Assembly: GCF_007830455.1 (NCBI RefSeq)
Contig: NZ_VLLB01000006.1
Location: 248,001-312,000 of the forward strand
Source: Pseudoduganella lurida
GTDB taxonomy: Bacteria > Pseudomonadota > Gammaproteobacteria > Burkholderiales > Burkholderiaceae_D
Direction: 5' to 3'
DNA length: 64,000 nt
Position 1 is the first letter of the stretch, and each line of letters opens with the position of its first letter. Under the pieces are notes generated by a model. It saw nothing but the letters and a program-made list of their open reading frames with translations. It had not been told where the DNA came from and searched no databases. The translations under genes were made by a program, and so were the position numbers. Shown here in pieces: positions 8,863 through 17,811 of the stretch.

Positions 8863-9960
8863 ATGAGCCTGTTTATCGGTTTGATGTCCGGCACCAGCCT
8901 CGACGGCGTCGATGGCGTGCTGGTCGAGTTCTGGGCCGGCGCCGCGCGCACGATGGCGTCGCATCACCTGCCCTATCCCGCACCGCTGCTGGCCGAGCTG
9001 CGTGCACTGCAGGCGGCAGGCGACAATGAACTGGAACGCGAGGCGCTGGCCGGCATCGGCATCGCGCAGGTCTACGCGCAATGCGTGGCGGCGCTGCTGG
9101 AAAAGTCCGGCATGCAGGCGGCCGATGTGCGGGCGATCGGCGCCCATGGCCAGACGATCCGTCACCGTCCGGAACTGGGCTACACGCGCCAGACGATCAA
9201 CGGCGCGGTGCTGGCGGAACTGTCCTGCATCGATGCGATCGTCGACTTCCGTTCGCGGGACGTGGCGGCCGGCGGCCAGGGCGCGCCGCTGGTGCCGGCC
9301 GCGCACCTGGCGCTGTTCGGCGAACCGGGCAGGACGCGCGTGCTGGCCAATATCGGCGGTATCGGCAATATCAGCGTGCTGCCGGCGGACGGCCATGTGA
9401 CGGGCTTCGACACGGGCCCCGGCAACGTACTGATCGATGAATGGACCCGGCTGCATCTGGGCAAGCCCTACGACGAACAGGGCGCGTGGGCGGCCTCCGG
9501 CACGGTGCTGCCGGCGTTGCTGCAGTCGCTGCTGGCCGAACCCTACTTCGCGCTCCCGCCGCCGAAAAGCACGGGGCGCGACCTGTTCCACCTGGACTGG
9601 GTGCATGCGCGGCTGGCGGGCTTCGAAAGCGCGGCCACGCAGGATGTGGCAGCCACCCTCACGCAGCTGACGGCCATCACGCTGGCACGCGGCATCCGCG
9701 AGCATGCGCCGGACGCCGATGCGCTGTTCGTCTGCGGCGGCGGCGCGTTCAATGCCACCCTGCTGGGCATGCTCGCTACCGAGCTGGGCAGTGGCGTGAA
9801 AGTGCAGACGACGCTGGCGTTGGGTGCCGATCCCTCGCATGTCGAGGCGCTGTGCTGGGCCTGGCTGGCGTGGCGTTTCGACGAGCGCAAGGCCGGCAAC
9901 CTGCCGTCCGTCACGGGCGCCGGCGGCGAACGCGTGCTGGGCGCGCTGTATCCGCGCTGA
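8863..9960 (+). CDS. anmK: anhydro-N-acetylmuramic acid kinase
   Basis: A 365-aa ASKHA-fold kinase that phosphorylates and opens 1,6-anhydro-MurNAc recovered from peptidoglycan turnover, giving MurNAc-6-P. The N-terminal phosphate loop is FIGLMSGTSLDGVDG. Further family motifs are GAHGQTIRH, LANIGGIGNIS, GFDTGPGNVLID and the late FVCGGGAFN. The length matches the family (about 370). It lies downstream of an M23 peptidase gene, which suits a cell-wall recycling role. Confidence 0.95.
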   Translation: MSLFIGLMSGTSLDGVDGVLVEFWAGAARTMASHHLPYPAPLLAELRALQAAGDNELEREALAGIGIAQVYAQCVAALLEKSGMQAADVRAIGAHGQTIRHRPELGYTRQTINGAVLAELSCIDAIVDFRSRDVAAGGQGAPLVPAAHLALFGEPGRTRVLANIGGIGNISVLPADGHVTGFDTGPGNVLIDEWTRLHLGKPYDEQGAWAASGTVLPALLQSLLAEPYFALPPPKSTGRDLFHLDWVHARLAGFESAATQDVAATLTQLTAITLARGIREHAPDADALFVCGGGAFNATLLGMLATELGSGVKVQTTLALGADPSHVEALCWAWLAWRFDERKAGNLPSVTGAGGERVLGALYPR

Positions 9961-9965
9961 GTTTC

Positions 9966-10175
9966 CTACTTGGTGCCTGCGAGCAGATGGGCCACGAGTG
10001 CATTTGCATGGCCGTGGCCGAGGCCGTGCTCGCTCTTCAGCCAGTTCACCAGCGCCATGTGCTTTGCTCCTGCCTGACGCTCGCGCAACAGCGTTAACCA
10101 GTGTTCCACCGGGTGGCCGTAGGTTTTCTCGATGGACGGGAAATAGGACGCTGGTCCCTTGGCTGTGCTGGTCAC
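9966..10175 (-). CDS. DUF4287 domain protein
   Basis: A 69-aa cytoplasmic protein of the DUF4287 family. It begins VTSTAKGPASYFP and continues IEKTYGHPVEHWLTLL and MALVNWLKSEHGLGHGHANALV, the conserved pattern of the family. A GTG start at 10175 is preferred because AGGAG lies 6 bp upstream; longer in-frame starts lack a ribosome site. The function of the family is not known. It converges on anmK with only 5 bp between the stops. Confidence 0.8.
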   Translation of the reverse strand: MTSTAKGPASYFPSIEKTYGHPVEHWLTLLRERQAGAKHMALVNWLKSEHGLGHGHANALVAHLLAGTK

Positions 10176-10299
10176 GATGATCTCCTGAAGGTACACGGCA
10201 GTGGGCCGCTCTCCTTCACAACGGCCCGGGGGTGCGTACATCGACACGCCCATGATTGGAAAAACAAATCACTCCGGTCGAAACAATCAATTTTCCCTA

Positions 10300-10318
10300 A
10301 TAAACGAGAATCGTTATC
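10300..10318. promoter_or_regulatory. possible Fur-box-like site upstream of the DUF2061 gene
   Basis: The 19-mer ATAAACGAGAATCGTTATC matches 13 of 19 positions of the E. coli Fur consensus, including the right half-site. It lies 36 bp before the DUF2061 start codon. This is a pattern match only. Confidence 0.3.
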
Positions 10319-10353
10319 ATCTGCCTCAACGGTTAATTACAGCAGAGGCAGTC

Positions 10354-10764
10354 ATGATCATTGCAGCGAAAAAACTCAGCCAGGTCACCACCCACATGGG
10401 CATCGCGTTCACGCTGATCTACCTGACGACGGGTTCGCTGGCGCTGGGCGGCCTGGCCGCTATCATCGAGCCAATCATCAACGTCGCCCTGCTGCCGCTG
10501 CACGAAGGTTTCTGGCACCGTCTGCGCCACCGCTCGGCCCGCAACGCCACCGCGCTGCTGGCCGCCGAAAAACTGAGCCAGACGGCCTTCCACCTCGTCA
10601 TCGCCTTCGCCGTGATGTACCTTGCCACCGGCTCGCTCGCCTTCGGCGGCCTGGCTGCGGTCCTCGAGCCGATCCTGAACGTGATCGTCCTCCCCTTCCA
10701 TGACCGCAAATGGGACGAGCTCGCCGCACGCCTCGCCTCCAGCGCCCGCCCCGCCACCGCCTGA
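10354..10764 (+). CDS. tandem DUF2061 membrane protein
   Basis: A 136-aa protein made of two DUF2061 units, about residues 4-55 and 68-120. Each unit contains KLSQ, then a hydrophobic helix and a second helix with (A/S)LGGLAA or FGGLAA, EPI(I/L)NV and LP(L/F)H. The units are about 60% alike, so they arose by internal duplication. Four membrane segments are predicted. AGAGG lies upstream of the ATG. Function is unknown. A Fur-box-like sequence precedes it, which might hint at control by iron or another metal. Confidence 0.8.
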   Translation: MIIAAKKLSQVTTHMGIAFTLIYLTTGSLALGGLAAIIEPIINVALLPLHEGFWHRLRHRSARNATALLAAEKLSQTAFHLVIAFAVMYLATGSLAFGGLAAVLEPILNVIVLPFHDRKWDELAARLASSARPATA

Positions 10765-10779
10765 TCTACCGCCGAGCTC

Positions 10780-10876
10780 GTGTCCACTCAGGGATCAACC
10801 CCGAAATCGGACACGAGCCCATCCTTACGAATGCCGAGCTCGTGTCCGAAAATGGGGTTGACCCCACGGTGGACAC
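10780..10876. repeat. 35-27-35 bp inverted repeat unit, copy 2
   Basis: Arms 10780-10814 and 10842-10876 have the same geometry as the unit at 850-946: 35-bp arms, 27-bp spacer, each arm GTGTCC...GGACAC. The inner palindromes are GGGATCAACCCC and GGGGTTGACCCC. Pairing extends outward into flanking CCGAGC/GCTCGG sequence. It lies between the convergent DUF2061 and erpA genes and could terminate both transcripts. Confidence 0.8.
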
Positions 10877-10944
10877 AGGCTCGGCCGTAAACGAAAAACG
10901 GCGGGGAGCCGAAGCTGCCCGCCGTGATGGGGATGCTGTATTGC

Positions 10945-11337
10945 TTAGACGGAGAACGAGGAACCGCAGCCGCAGGTGGACGTGGCCGACGGGTTCTTGA
11001 TCACGAACTGGGCGCCTTCCAGGTCGTCCTTGTAGTCGATCTCGGCGCCGACCAGGTACTGGTAGCTCATCGAGTCGATCAGCAGCTGGACGCCGTTCTT
11101 GACCATCGTGGTGTCGTCTTCGTTGACGATTTCATCGAACGTGAAACCGTACTGGAAGCCGGAGCAGCCGCCGCCCTGCACGAACACGCGCAGTTTGAGG
11201 TCCGGATTGCCTTCTTCCTCGATCAGCTGGGCCACTTTGTCGGCCGCGCTGTCCGTGAAGACGATCGGTGCCGGCATGCCGTCGATCGTGGTGCTCGTTG
11301 CCGCTTCCGTTACTGCCGCTTCTGCTACTGCATTCAT
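10945..11337 (-). CDS. erpA: iron-sulfur cluster insertion protein ErpA
   Basis: A 130-aa A-type carrier that delivers Fe-S clusters to apoproteins such as those of isoprenoid synthesis. The three conserved cysteines are present: one in GGGCSGFQYGF and two in the C-terminal CGCGSSFSV. FTDSAADKVAQLI starts the conserved fold. The first ~24 residues (Ala/Thr/Glu rich) are a variable extension. A good AGGAG site precedes the ATG. It lies downstream of argC on the same strand. Confidence 0.95.
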   Translation of the reverse strand: MNAVAEAAVTEAATSTTIDGMPAPIVFTDSAADKVAQLIEEEGNPDLKLRVFVQGGGCSGFQYGFTFDEIVNEDDTTMVKNGVQLLIDSMSYQYLVGAEIDYKDDLEGAQFVIKNPSATSTCGCGSSFSV

Positions 11338-11468
11338 GAGGAACTCCTACTGATATTCGTTGGGGTCCATTATAGACCCTTGCGCCGCCTGCTGCTGCGG
11401 AGGGCTTCATTTCCGGGGGATATGAAGCCCAAGATGTGGCACCCCGGCCGCAATGCAATGTCGGAGTG

Positions 11469-12506
11469 TCAAGGAAGCAGCGCGATCGTATTCAGGCCGA
11501 GGCTTTCTTCCAGGCCGAACATCAGGTTCATGCACTGCACGGCCTGGCCGGATGCGCCCTTCACCAGGTTGTCCTGCACCACCAGCACGATGACGGTGTT
11601 GCCATTGTCCGGACGGTGCACCGCCAGGCGCAGCATGTTCGAACCCTTGGTGGTGCGCGTTTCCGGATGCGAACCGAACGGCATCACGTCGACGAACTGC
11701 TCGCCCGCGTACGCATCCTCGAACAGCTTCTGCAGTTCCTCGTTGCCGATGTCCTTCGTCAGCTTGGCGTACAGGGTCGAGTGCATGCCGCGGATCATCG
11801 GCACCAGGTGCGGCGTGAAGATCAGCGAGACCTTCTCGTCTGTCAGGCGCTGCAACTGCGCCGTGGTTTCCGGCGTGTGGCGGTGGCCGGACACGCCGTA
11901 AGCCTTGAAGTTGTCGCTGGACTCGGAGAACAGGATGCCGATCTCGGCCTTGCGACCCGCGCCGGACACACCGGACTTGCAGTCAGCGATCAGGTTGCCA
12001 GCATCGATCACGCCGGCCTTCAGCAGCGGCGCGAAGCCGACCTGCATCGTGTTCGGATAGCAGCCCGGATTGGCGATCAGGTTCGCGCCCCGGATCTCTT
12101 CACGGTTCAGCTCGACAAGACCGTACACGGCCTGCTCCAGCAGTTCCGGCGCGGTGTGGTCGATCTTGTACGTCTTCTCGAACACGGCGCGGTCCTTGAT
12201 GCGGAAGTCCGCTGCCAGGTCGATCACCTTCACGCCCTTGGCCAGCAGTTCCGGCGCCTGCGCCATGGCCACGCCATGCGGGGTGGCAAAGAACACGACG
12301 TCGCACTGCGTCAGGTCGACCTTGTCCGGCGCCGAAAACGCCAGGTCCACGCGGCCGCGCAGCGACGGATACATGTCGGCCACGGGCAGGCCATCTTCCT
12401 TGCGCGACGTGATGGCCGTCAGCTGCACCTTGGGATGGACGGCCAACAATCGCAGCAGTTCCACGCCGGTGTAGCCGGTGCCGCCTACGATGCCAACTTT
12501 GATCAT
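11469..12506 (-). CDS. argC: N-acetyl-gamma-glutamyl-phosphate reductase
   Basis: A 345-aa NADPH-dependent enzyme, third step of arginine synthesis. The Rossmann motif is VGIVGGTGYTGVELLRLL. The catalytic cysteine lies in NPGCYPNTMQ, and GVSGAGRKA and HRHTPE belong to the substrate-binding core. Full length. AAGGAAG precedes the ATG. It is followed by erpA. In related genomes rplM-rpsI normally lie just upstream, but here about 11.5 kb of other genes intervene. Confidence 0.96.
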   Translation of the reverse strand: MIKVGIVGGTGYTGVELLRLLAVHPKVQLTAITSRKEDGLPVADMYPSLRGRVDLAFSAPDKVDLTQCDVVFFATPHGVAMAQAPELLAKGVKVIDLAADFRIKDRAVFEKTYKIDHTAPELLEQAVYGLVELNREEIRGANLIANPGCYPNTMQVGFAPLLKAGVIDAGNLIADCKSGVSGAGRKAEIGILFSESSDNFKAYGVSGHRHTPETTAQLQRLTDEKVSLIFTPHLVPMIRGMHSTLYAKLTKDIGNEELQKLFEDAYAGEQFVDVMPFGSHPETRTTKGSNMLRLAVHRPDNGNTVIVLVVQDNLVKGASGQAVQCMNLMFGLEESLGLNTIALLP

Positions 12507-12761
12507 GTTCTTCTTCCTTGCCGAATGTTTTAGTGAGGAGGGATTTTATCAGTCTCTTGTGACGTATGTTTTACCGGTCGGTCACGCCACGCACGCACCG
12601 CTTTCAGGCAATGCACCACGCCGCAGTGCCGATCTGGTGCATGCCCTGGCCTTCCCGGCGTGAACCGGCGGCCCGGCCTGAATCCCCAGCATGCCCGCAA
12701 GCCCCTGCACAAGCCACTTCGCGCGACCAGCGCAGGCACTGGCACACCATTTGCTAAACAC

Positions 12762-12781
12762 TGCATACCATCTTGTATGCA
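12762..12781. promoter_or_regulatory. perfect 7-6-7 inverted repeat before the allophanate hydrolase gene, candidate operator
   Basis: TGCATAC (12762-12768) and GTATGCA (12775-12781) are perfect reverse complements around CATCTT. The site lies 12 bp upstream of the ATG of atzF, the first gene of the island, where a repressor would block transcription. A GntR/FCD regulator ends the island (22156-22833) and is the natural candidate to bind here; that link is inference. Confidence 0.55.
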
Positions 12782-12793
12782 AGATTGAACACA

Positions 12794-14614
12794 ATGACGA
12801 CGACCATGGACTTCACGAACATCGCCACCCTCCAGGCGCACTACCGCGATGGCACTCTCACCCCGGCCGATCTGGTGCGCCAGCTGGACGCGCGCATCGC
12901 AGCGGCCAATCGCCCGGAGATCTGGATCAGCCGCATGGGCGATGACGCCATGGATCGCCAGCTGGCGATGCTCGATGCGGCATGGCAGCAGCATGGCCCC
13001 GCCATATTCGACACGCTCCCCCTGTTCGGCATCCCCTTCGCCGTGAAGGACAATATCGACGTGGCCGGCATCCCGACGACGGCCGCCTGCCCCGCTTTTG
13101 CCTACGTGCCGGACGAGGACGCCCACGCCGTGCGCAAGCTGCTCGATGCCGGCGCCCTGTTGCTGGGCAAGACCAACCTCGACCAGTTCGCCACCGGCCT
13201 GGTCGGCACCCGTTCGCCGCATGGCGCGGTGCGCAATGCGCTGAACCCGGAATATGTGTCGGGCGGCTCCAGCGCCGGCTCGGCGGTGGCCGTGGCGCTC
13301 GGCATGGCCAGCTTCACGCTGGGCACCGATACGGCCGGTTCGGGCCGCGTGCCGGCCGGCTTCAACGGGATCGTCGGGCTGAAGCCCACCAGGGGCCTGG
13401 TCAGCACCCGCGGCGTGGTGCCGGCCTGCCGCAGCCTCGATTGCGTGTCCATCTTTGCCCGCTCCGTCGACGACGCCTGGCAGGTGCTGCGCTGCATCGC
13501 CGGCCACGACCCGCAGGATCCATTCTCGCGCCAGGTCGCCATGGGCGGCGCGCAGCCCGAAGGCAAGCGGGGCTACCGCATCGCCGTCCCGGACCGCCTG
13601 GAATTCTTCGGCGATGGCGCGGCCGAAGCAGCCTTCGATGCCGCCCTGCTCGCCTGGGCCACGATGCCCGGCGCCCAGATCGTGCGGATACCGTTCCAGC
13701 CGTTCGCCGATGCCGCCCGCCTGCTGTACGCCGGCCCGTGGGTGGCCGAACGCCGCGCCGCCATCGGCGAGCTGTTCGAGCGCGACCCGGAAGCGCTGGA
13801 CCCGACCGTGCGCGGCATCGTCGCCCAGGCCGACGGCTACAGCGCCGTCGATGCCTTCGAAGGCCAGTACCGTCTCGCCGCGCTGCGCCGCCAGGCCGAA
13901 GCGAGCCTGCGCGACATCGACTTCCTGCTGGTGCCCACCGCGCCGACGATGCCGACGATCGCCGAAGTCCAGGCCGAGCCGGTCCTGCGCAACAGCGAGC
14001 TGGGTTACTACACCAACTTCGTGAACTTCTTCGACATGGCGGCGCTGGCGATTCCCGCCGGTTACCGTCCCGACGGGCTGCCGGCCGGCGTAACGATCGT
14101 CGGCCGCGCCGGCTCGGACCATCTGCTGGCCCTGGCCGGCGCCGCGTTCAACGCGCCGTTCGCCGACGCCCGCGCTGCCGCCGCCAGCCTTGCCGCCAAT
14201 CCGCTGCCGTTCAGCGAACCAACCGTGATGCTGGCCGTCGTCGGCGCGCACCTGGAAGGCCAGCCGCTGAACTGGCAGCTGCTCGAACGGGGCGCCCGCA
14301 AGCTGCGCAGCACCCGCACGTCGCCCGACTACCGCCTGTACGCGCTGGCCGGCACCACCCCGCCGAAACCCGGCCTGGCACGCGTCGACAGGGACGGCGC
14401 TGCCATCGAGGTCGAAACGTGGGAGCTGCCGCTGCGGCTGTTCGGCAGCTTCGTCGCCGCCATCCCGGCGCCCCTCGGCATCGGCTCGGTGCGGCTGGAG
14501 GATGGCAGCACAGTCAAGGGCTTCATCTGCGAAGGCGCCGCCCTGGCCGGCGCACGCGACATCACCCATTTCGGCGGCTGGCGCGCGTACCTGCGCGACG
14601 GCCAGTCCACCTGA
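12794..14614 (+). CDS. atzF: allophanate hydrolase (AtzF/TrzF type)
   Basis: A 606-aa enzyme that breaks allophanate (urea-1-carboxylate) into ammonia and CO2, the last step of biuret and cyanuric acid catabolism. The length matches AtzF of Pseudomonas sp. ADP (605). The N-terminal amidase-signature domain (about 1-440) has K85 in IPFAVKDNIDV, the cis-serine S159 in VSGGSSAGSAVA and nucleophile S183 in TDTAGSGRVPAG. The C-terminal domain (about 465-606) is the AtzF-specific part. No biotin-dependent urea carboxylase lies nearby, so allophanate probably comes from biuret. First gene of the island. The ribosome site is weak and a start at 12806 is also possible. Confidence 0.93.
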   Translation: MTTTMDFTNIATLQAHYRDGTLTPADLVRQLDARIAAANRPEIWISRMGDDAMDRQLAMLDAAWQQHGPAIFDTLPLFGIPFAVKDNIDVAGIPTTAACPAFAYVPDEDAHAVRKLLDAGALLLGKTNLDQFATGLVGTRSPHGAVRNALNPEYVSGGSSAGSAVAVALGMASFTLGTDTAGSGRVPAGFNGIVGLKPTRGLVSTRGVVPACRSLDCVSIFARSVDDAWQVLRCIAGHDPQDPFSRQVAMGGAQPEGKRGYRIAVPDRLEFFGDGAAEAAFDAALLAWATMPGAQIVRIPFQPFADAARLLYAGPWVAERRAAIGELFERDPEALDPTVRGIVAQADGYSAVDAFEGQYRLAALRRQAEASLRDIDFLLVPTAPTMPTIAEVQAEPVLRNSELGYYTNFVNFFDMAALAIPAGYRPDGLPAGVTIVGRAGSDHLLALAGAAFNAPFADARAAAASLAANPLPFSEPTVMLAVVGAHLEGQPLNWQLLERGARKLRSTRTSPDYRLYALAGTTPPKPGLARVDRDGAAIEVETWELPLRLFGSFVAAIPAPLGIGSVRLEDGSTVKGFICEGAALAGARDITHFGGWRAYLRDGQST

Positions 14615-14645
14615 ACCACTCGATCCATCATCTGAAAGGGATTTC

Positions 14646-15755
14646 ATGAACAAGCTCGACCGCCGCAACTTCCTGAAGGCCACCGGTGCCGTCGCCCTCG
14701 GCAGCGCCATGCCGCTGCAGTTCGCGTTCGGCGCGGATGGCAAGCTGACCGTCGGCTTCATCTACGTGGGCCCGCGCGACGACTTCGGCTACAACCAGGC
14801 CCACGCGCAGGCCGCCGCCGCCATCAAGAAAATGCCGGGCGTGAAAGTCATCGAGGAAGAGCGCGTGCCGGAAACCGTCGCGGTGCAGAAATCGATGCAG
14901 GCGATGATCGCCCAGGATGGCGCCGGCCTGATCTTCCCGACGTCCTTCGGCTATTTCGATCCGCATGTGATCAAGGTCGCCGAACAGAACCCGAAGGTGC
15001 GCTTCGCCCACTGCGGCGGCCTGTGGACCAAGGGCAAGCACCCGGTCAACGCAGGCAGCTTCTTCGGCTATATCGAGGAATGCCAGTACCTGAACGGCGT
15101 CGTGGCCGGCCACATGAGCAAGACAAAAAAACTGGGCTTCGTGGCCGCCAAGCCGATTCCGCAAGTCCTCCGCAACATCAACGCCTTCGCGCTGGGCGCG
15201 CAGTCGGTCGATCCGTCGATCACGGTGCGCGTGATCTTCACGGGCGACTGGTCGCTGCCGGTCAAGGAAGCGGAAGCTGCCAACAGCCTGATCGACCAGA
15301 AGTGCGATGTGCTGACCTGCCACGTCGACGGCCCGAAGGTGATCGTGGAGACGGCGGAAAAACGCGGCGCCATGACCTGCGGCTACCACGCCAGCCAGGC
15401 CAGGCTGGCGCCGAAGGGCTACCTCACCGGCGCCGAATGGGACTGGGTCACGCCCTATACCGTGTTCGTGAAAGGCGCGCTGGAAGGCAGGCCGATGACC
15501 AACTTCCTGCGCGGCGGCCTGAAGGAAGGCTTCGTGAAGATGTCCCCGTACGGTCCGGCCGTCACGGCAAAGGCGAAGGCCAATGCCGACCAGGTGAAAG
15601 CGAAAATGCTGGCCGGCCAGTACCCGATCTTCAAGGGCCCGCTGAAGGACAACACGGGCAAGACCGTCATCCCGGCCGGCGTGGTGCAGCAGCAGACCGC
15701 GATCGAGCTGGAATCGATGAACTACCTGGTGGCCGGCGTCATCGGCCAGGTGTAA
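14646..15755 (+). CDS. BMP family ABC transporter substrate-binding protein
   Basis: A 369-aa periplasmic binding protein. It opens with a twin-arginine-like signal (DRRNFLKATGAVALGSAMP), suggesting Tat export. The mature part follows the basic-membrane-protein/PnrA fold: KLTVGFIYVGPRDDFGYNQ, FPTSFGYFDP and HCGGLWTKG. Known relatives bind nucleosides, purines or other small N-rich ligands. AAGGGA precedes the ATG. It begins a complete importer: two permeases follow immediately and the ATPase lies at 19515. The likely ligand here is a ureido compound or a nucleobase analogue (inference from neighbours). Confidence 0.9.
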   Translation: MNKLDRRNFLKATGAVALGSAMPLQFAFGADGKLTVGFIYVGPRDDFGYNQAHAQAAAAIKKMPGVKVIEEERVPETVAVQKSMQAMIAQDGAGLIFPTSFGYFDPHVIKVAEQNPKVRFAHCGGLWTKGKHPVNAGSFFGYIEECQYLNGVVAGHMSKTKKLGFVAAKPIPQVLRNINAFALGAQSVDPSITVRVIFTGDWSLPVKEAEAANSLIDQKCDVLTCHVDGPKVIVETAEKRGAMTCGYHASQARLAPKGYLTGAEWDWVTPYTVFVKGALEGRPMTNFLRGGLKEGFVKMSPYGPAVTAKAKANADQVKAKMLAGQYPIFKGPLKDNTGKTVIPAGVVQQQTAIELESMNYLVAGVIGQV

Positions 15756-15765
15756 CGGACGCGCG

Positions 15766-16860
15766 ATGCTACCGATTTCCAGGCGCCTCCTGCCAGGGCT
15801 GCTGTCCGCAGTGCCCACGCTGTGCGCGCTGCTCTCCGCGCTGGCCATGTTCATGCTGTTCCTGCTCGTGCAGGGCCAGCCGGTGCTGGAAGCGTGCGCC
15901 CTCGTGTTCGAAGGCGCGTTCGGTTCCTCGTTCGCGTGGCAGAACACGCTGCAGCGCGCCGCGCCGCTGATGTTCACGGCGCTGTGCGTGGCGCTGCCGG
16001 CGCGCACGGGCCTCGTCATCATCGGTGGCGAAGGTGCGCTGGCGCTGGGCGGTCTGGCGGCGGCAATCGTGCCGCTGGCCTTCCCCGCGGCGATGCCCGG
16101 CCTGCCGGGACTGGTGCTGATGGGCGTGGCCGGTGCGCTGGCGGGCGGCCTGTGGATAGGGCTTGCCGGCTGGCTGCGGCAGGCGCGCGGCATCAATGAA
16201 ACCATCGGCAGCCTGCTGCTGGCGTACATCGCGCTGGCCGTGTTCCGCCACCTGGTGGAAGGGCCGCTGCGCGATCCGGCCAGCCTGAACAAGCCTTCCA
16301 CGCTGCCGCTGCCGGACCACCTGCTGATCGGCACCCTGCCCGGCCTCGACGTGCACTGGGGCCTGGTGTGGGGCGTACTGGCCTGCGTGGCGGCGCACCT
16401 GCTGGTCCGTTACAGCACGCTGGGCTTTACCATGTCCGTCACGGGCGGCAATGTGCGCGCCGCGAAGCTCGTCGGCCTGCCGGTGGGGCGCATCGTCTTC
16501 ATCGCCTGCCTGCTGGGCGGCGCGGCGGCCGGCCTGGCCGGCATGTTCGAAGTCGCGGCCGTGCACGGCAATGCCAACACGGCGCTGCTGGCCGGCTATG
16601 GCTACAGCGGCATCCTGGTGGCCTTCGCGGCGCGCCAGAATCCGCTGGCCGTGATCGTGTGCGCCATCTTCATCGGCGGCATCGAGTCGAGCGGCAGCCT
16701 GCTGCAGCGCCGTCTCGACCTGCCCGATGCCACGACCCTGGTGCTGCAAGGCCTGCTGTTTACCAACCTGCTGGCATGCGAAGCGTTCACCGGCCGCCTG
16801 GCCCAGTGGCGCCTGCGGCTCGCCAGCCCTACCACCGGAGCGCAGCATGCCCGCATTTGA
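15766..16860 (+). CDS. ABC transporter permease, branched-chain/nucleoside type (subunit 1)
   Basis: A 364-aa inner-membrane permease of the BPD_transp_2 superfamily with about 8-10 hydrophobic segments. The family motif region is LVIIGGEGALALGGLAAAIV. IGSLLLAYIAL and the late EVAAVHGNANTALLAGYGYSG region are typical of BMP-system permeases. It begins 10 bp after the binding-protein stop and overlaps the next permease gene by 14 bp, so the two should be made together as a heterodimer. Confidence 0.9.
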   Translation: MLPISRRLLPGLLSAVPTLCALLSALAMFMLFLLVQGQPVLEACALVFEGAFGSSFAWQNTLQRAAPLMFTALCVALPARTGLVIIGGEGALALGGLAAAIVPLAFPAAMPGLPGLVLMGVAGALAGGLWIGLAGWLRQARGINETIGSLLLAYIALAVFRHLVEGPLRDPASLNKPSTLPLPDHLLIGTLPGLDVHWGLVWGVLACVAAHLLVRYSTLGFTMSVTGGNVRAAKLVGLPVGRIVFIACLLGGAAAGLAGMFEVAAVHGNANTALLAGYGYSGILVAFAARQNPLAVIVCAIFIGGIESSGSLLQRRLDLPDATTLVLQGLLFTNLLACEAFTGRLAQWRLRLASPTTGAQHARI

Positions 16861-17791
16861 CCTCGGCCTGGATTTCGGCGCCCTGCTTCTCGCTTTGTTT
16901 GCCGGCGCGATCCGCGTCGGCACGCCGTTCCTGTTCGTCAGCCTCGGCGAGTGCATCACGGAGAAGGCCGGCCGCGTCAACCTGGGCCTGGAAGGCATTC
17001 TCGTGTTCGGCGCGATGGCCGGTTACGGCACCGCGCTGGCCACCGGTTCGCCGTGGCTGGGCGTGCTGGGTGCCGGCTGTTCCGGCCTCGTGCTCGGCGC
17101 GCTGCATGGACTGGTGTGCTCGCTGCCGCGCGTGAACGACATCGCGTTCGGCATGGCGCTGATGCTGCTCGGTCTCGGCCTGGCCTTCTTCCTCGGCAAG
17201 CCGTACATCCAGCCGCAGGCGCCCGTGCTGCCGTCGATCGACTTCGGCGCGTGGAGCGACACATTGAGCAACAACGCAGCGCTGCACAGCGCCCTGCAGA
17301 TCAACGGCCTGTTCCTGATCGGCGTGCTGCTGGCCGCCCTGCTGCACTGGGGGATGACGCACACGCGCTGGGGCCTGGTGCTGCGCCTCGTGGGCGACCA
17401 TGCCGAAACGGCGCGTGCACTGGGCCTGCGCCTGACGCCCGTGCGCGTGATCGCCACGGCCTGCGGCGGCTTCCTGGCGGCCGTGGGCGGCGCCTACCTG
17501 TCGCTGTACTACCCGGGCAGCTGGAACGAAGGCCTGTCCAGCGGCCAGGGCCTGATGGCAGTGGCGCTGGTGATCTTCGCCCGCTGGCAGCCGCTGCGCT
17601 GCCTGCTGGCGGCCATGATCTTCGGTGCGGCCGGCGCCCTCGGCCCGGCCCTGCAATCGCTCGGCATCACGTCGGGCTACTACCTGTTCAACGCGGCGCC
17701 GTATGTGCTGACGCTGGCCATCATGATCGCCACCTGCCGGCCCAACCAGGCCATCGTCGGCGCTCCTGGCGAACTCAGTCTGACCCGCTAA
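16847..17791 (+). CDS. ABC transporter permease (subunit 2)
   Basis: A 314-aa second permease of the same importer. It carries LGECITEKAGRVNLGLEG, the conserved loop of the second subunit in BMP-type systems, and ends ITSGYYLFNAAPYVLTLAIMI. About 8 membrane segments. The ATG at 16847 is supported by the 14-bp overlap with subunit 1; upstream in-frame sequence is antisense-like and lacks family similarity. Confidence 0.9.
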   Translation: MPAFDLGLDFGALLLALFAGAIRVGTPFLFVSLGECITEKAGRVNLGLEGILVFGAMAGYGTALATGSPWLGVLGAGCSGLVLGALHGLVCSLPRVNDIAFGMALMLLGLGLAFFLGKPYIQPQAPVLPSIDFGAWSDTLSNNAALHSALQINGLFLIGVLLAALLHWGMTHTRWGLVLRLVGDHAETARALGLRLTPVRVIATACGGFLAAVGGAYLSLYYPGSWNEGLSSGQGLMAVALVIFARWQPLRCLLAAMIFGAAGALGPALQSLGITSGYYLFNAAPYVLTLAIMIATCRPNQAIVGAPGELSLTR

Positions 17792-17811
17792 CCCAATTTC
17801 AAAGGAAACCC

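Noticed and set aside
12507..12793. Integrase or attachment site at the left edge of the ureide island
   Set aside because: The 287-bp spacer holds the palindrome before atzF but no tRNA end, direct repeat or recombinase remnant.
16951..17811. In-frame N-terminal extension of the formamidase-like gene
   Set aside because: It overlaps the second permease in another frame and is Arg/Gly-rich noise; the ATG at 17812 has a ribosome site and the family N-terminus.
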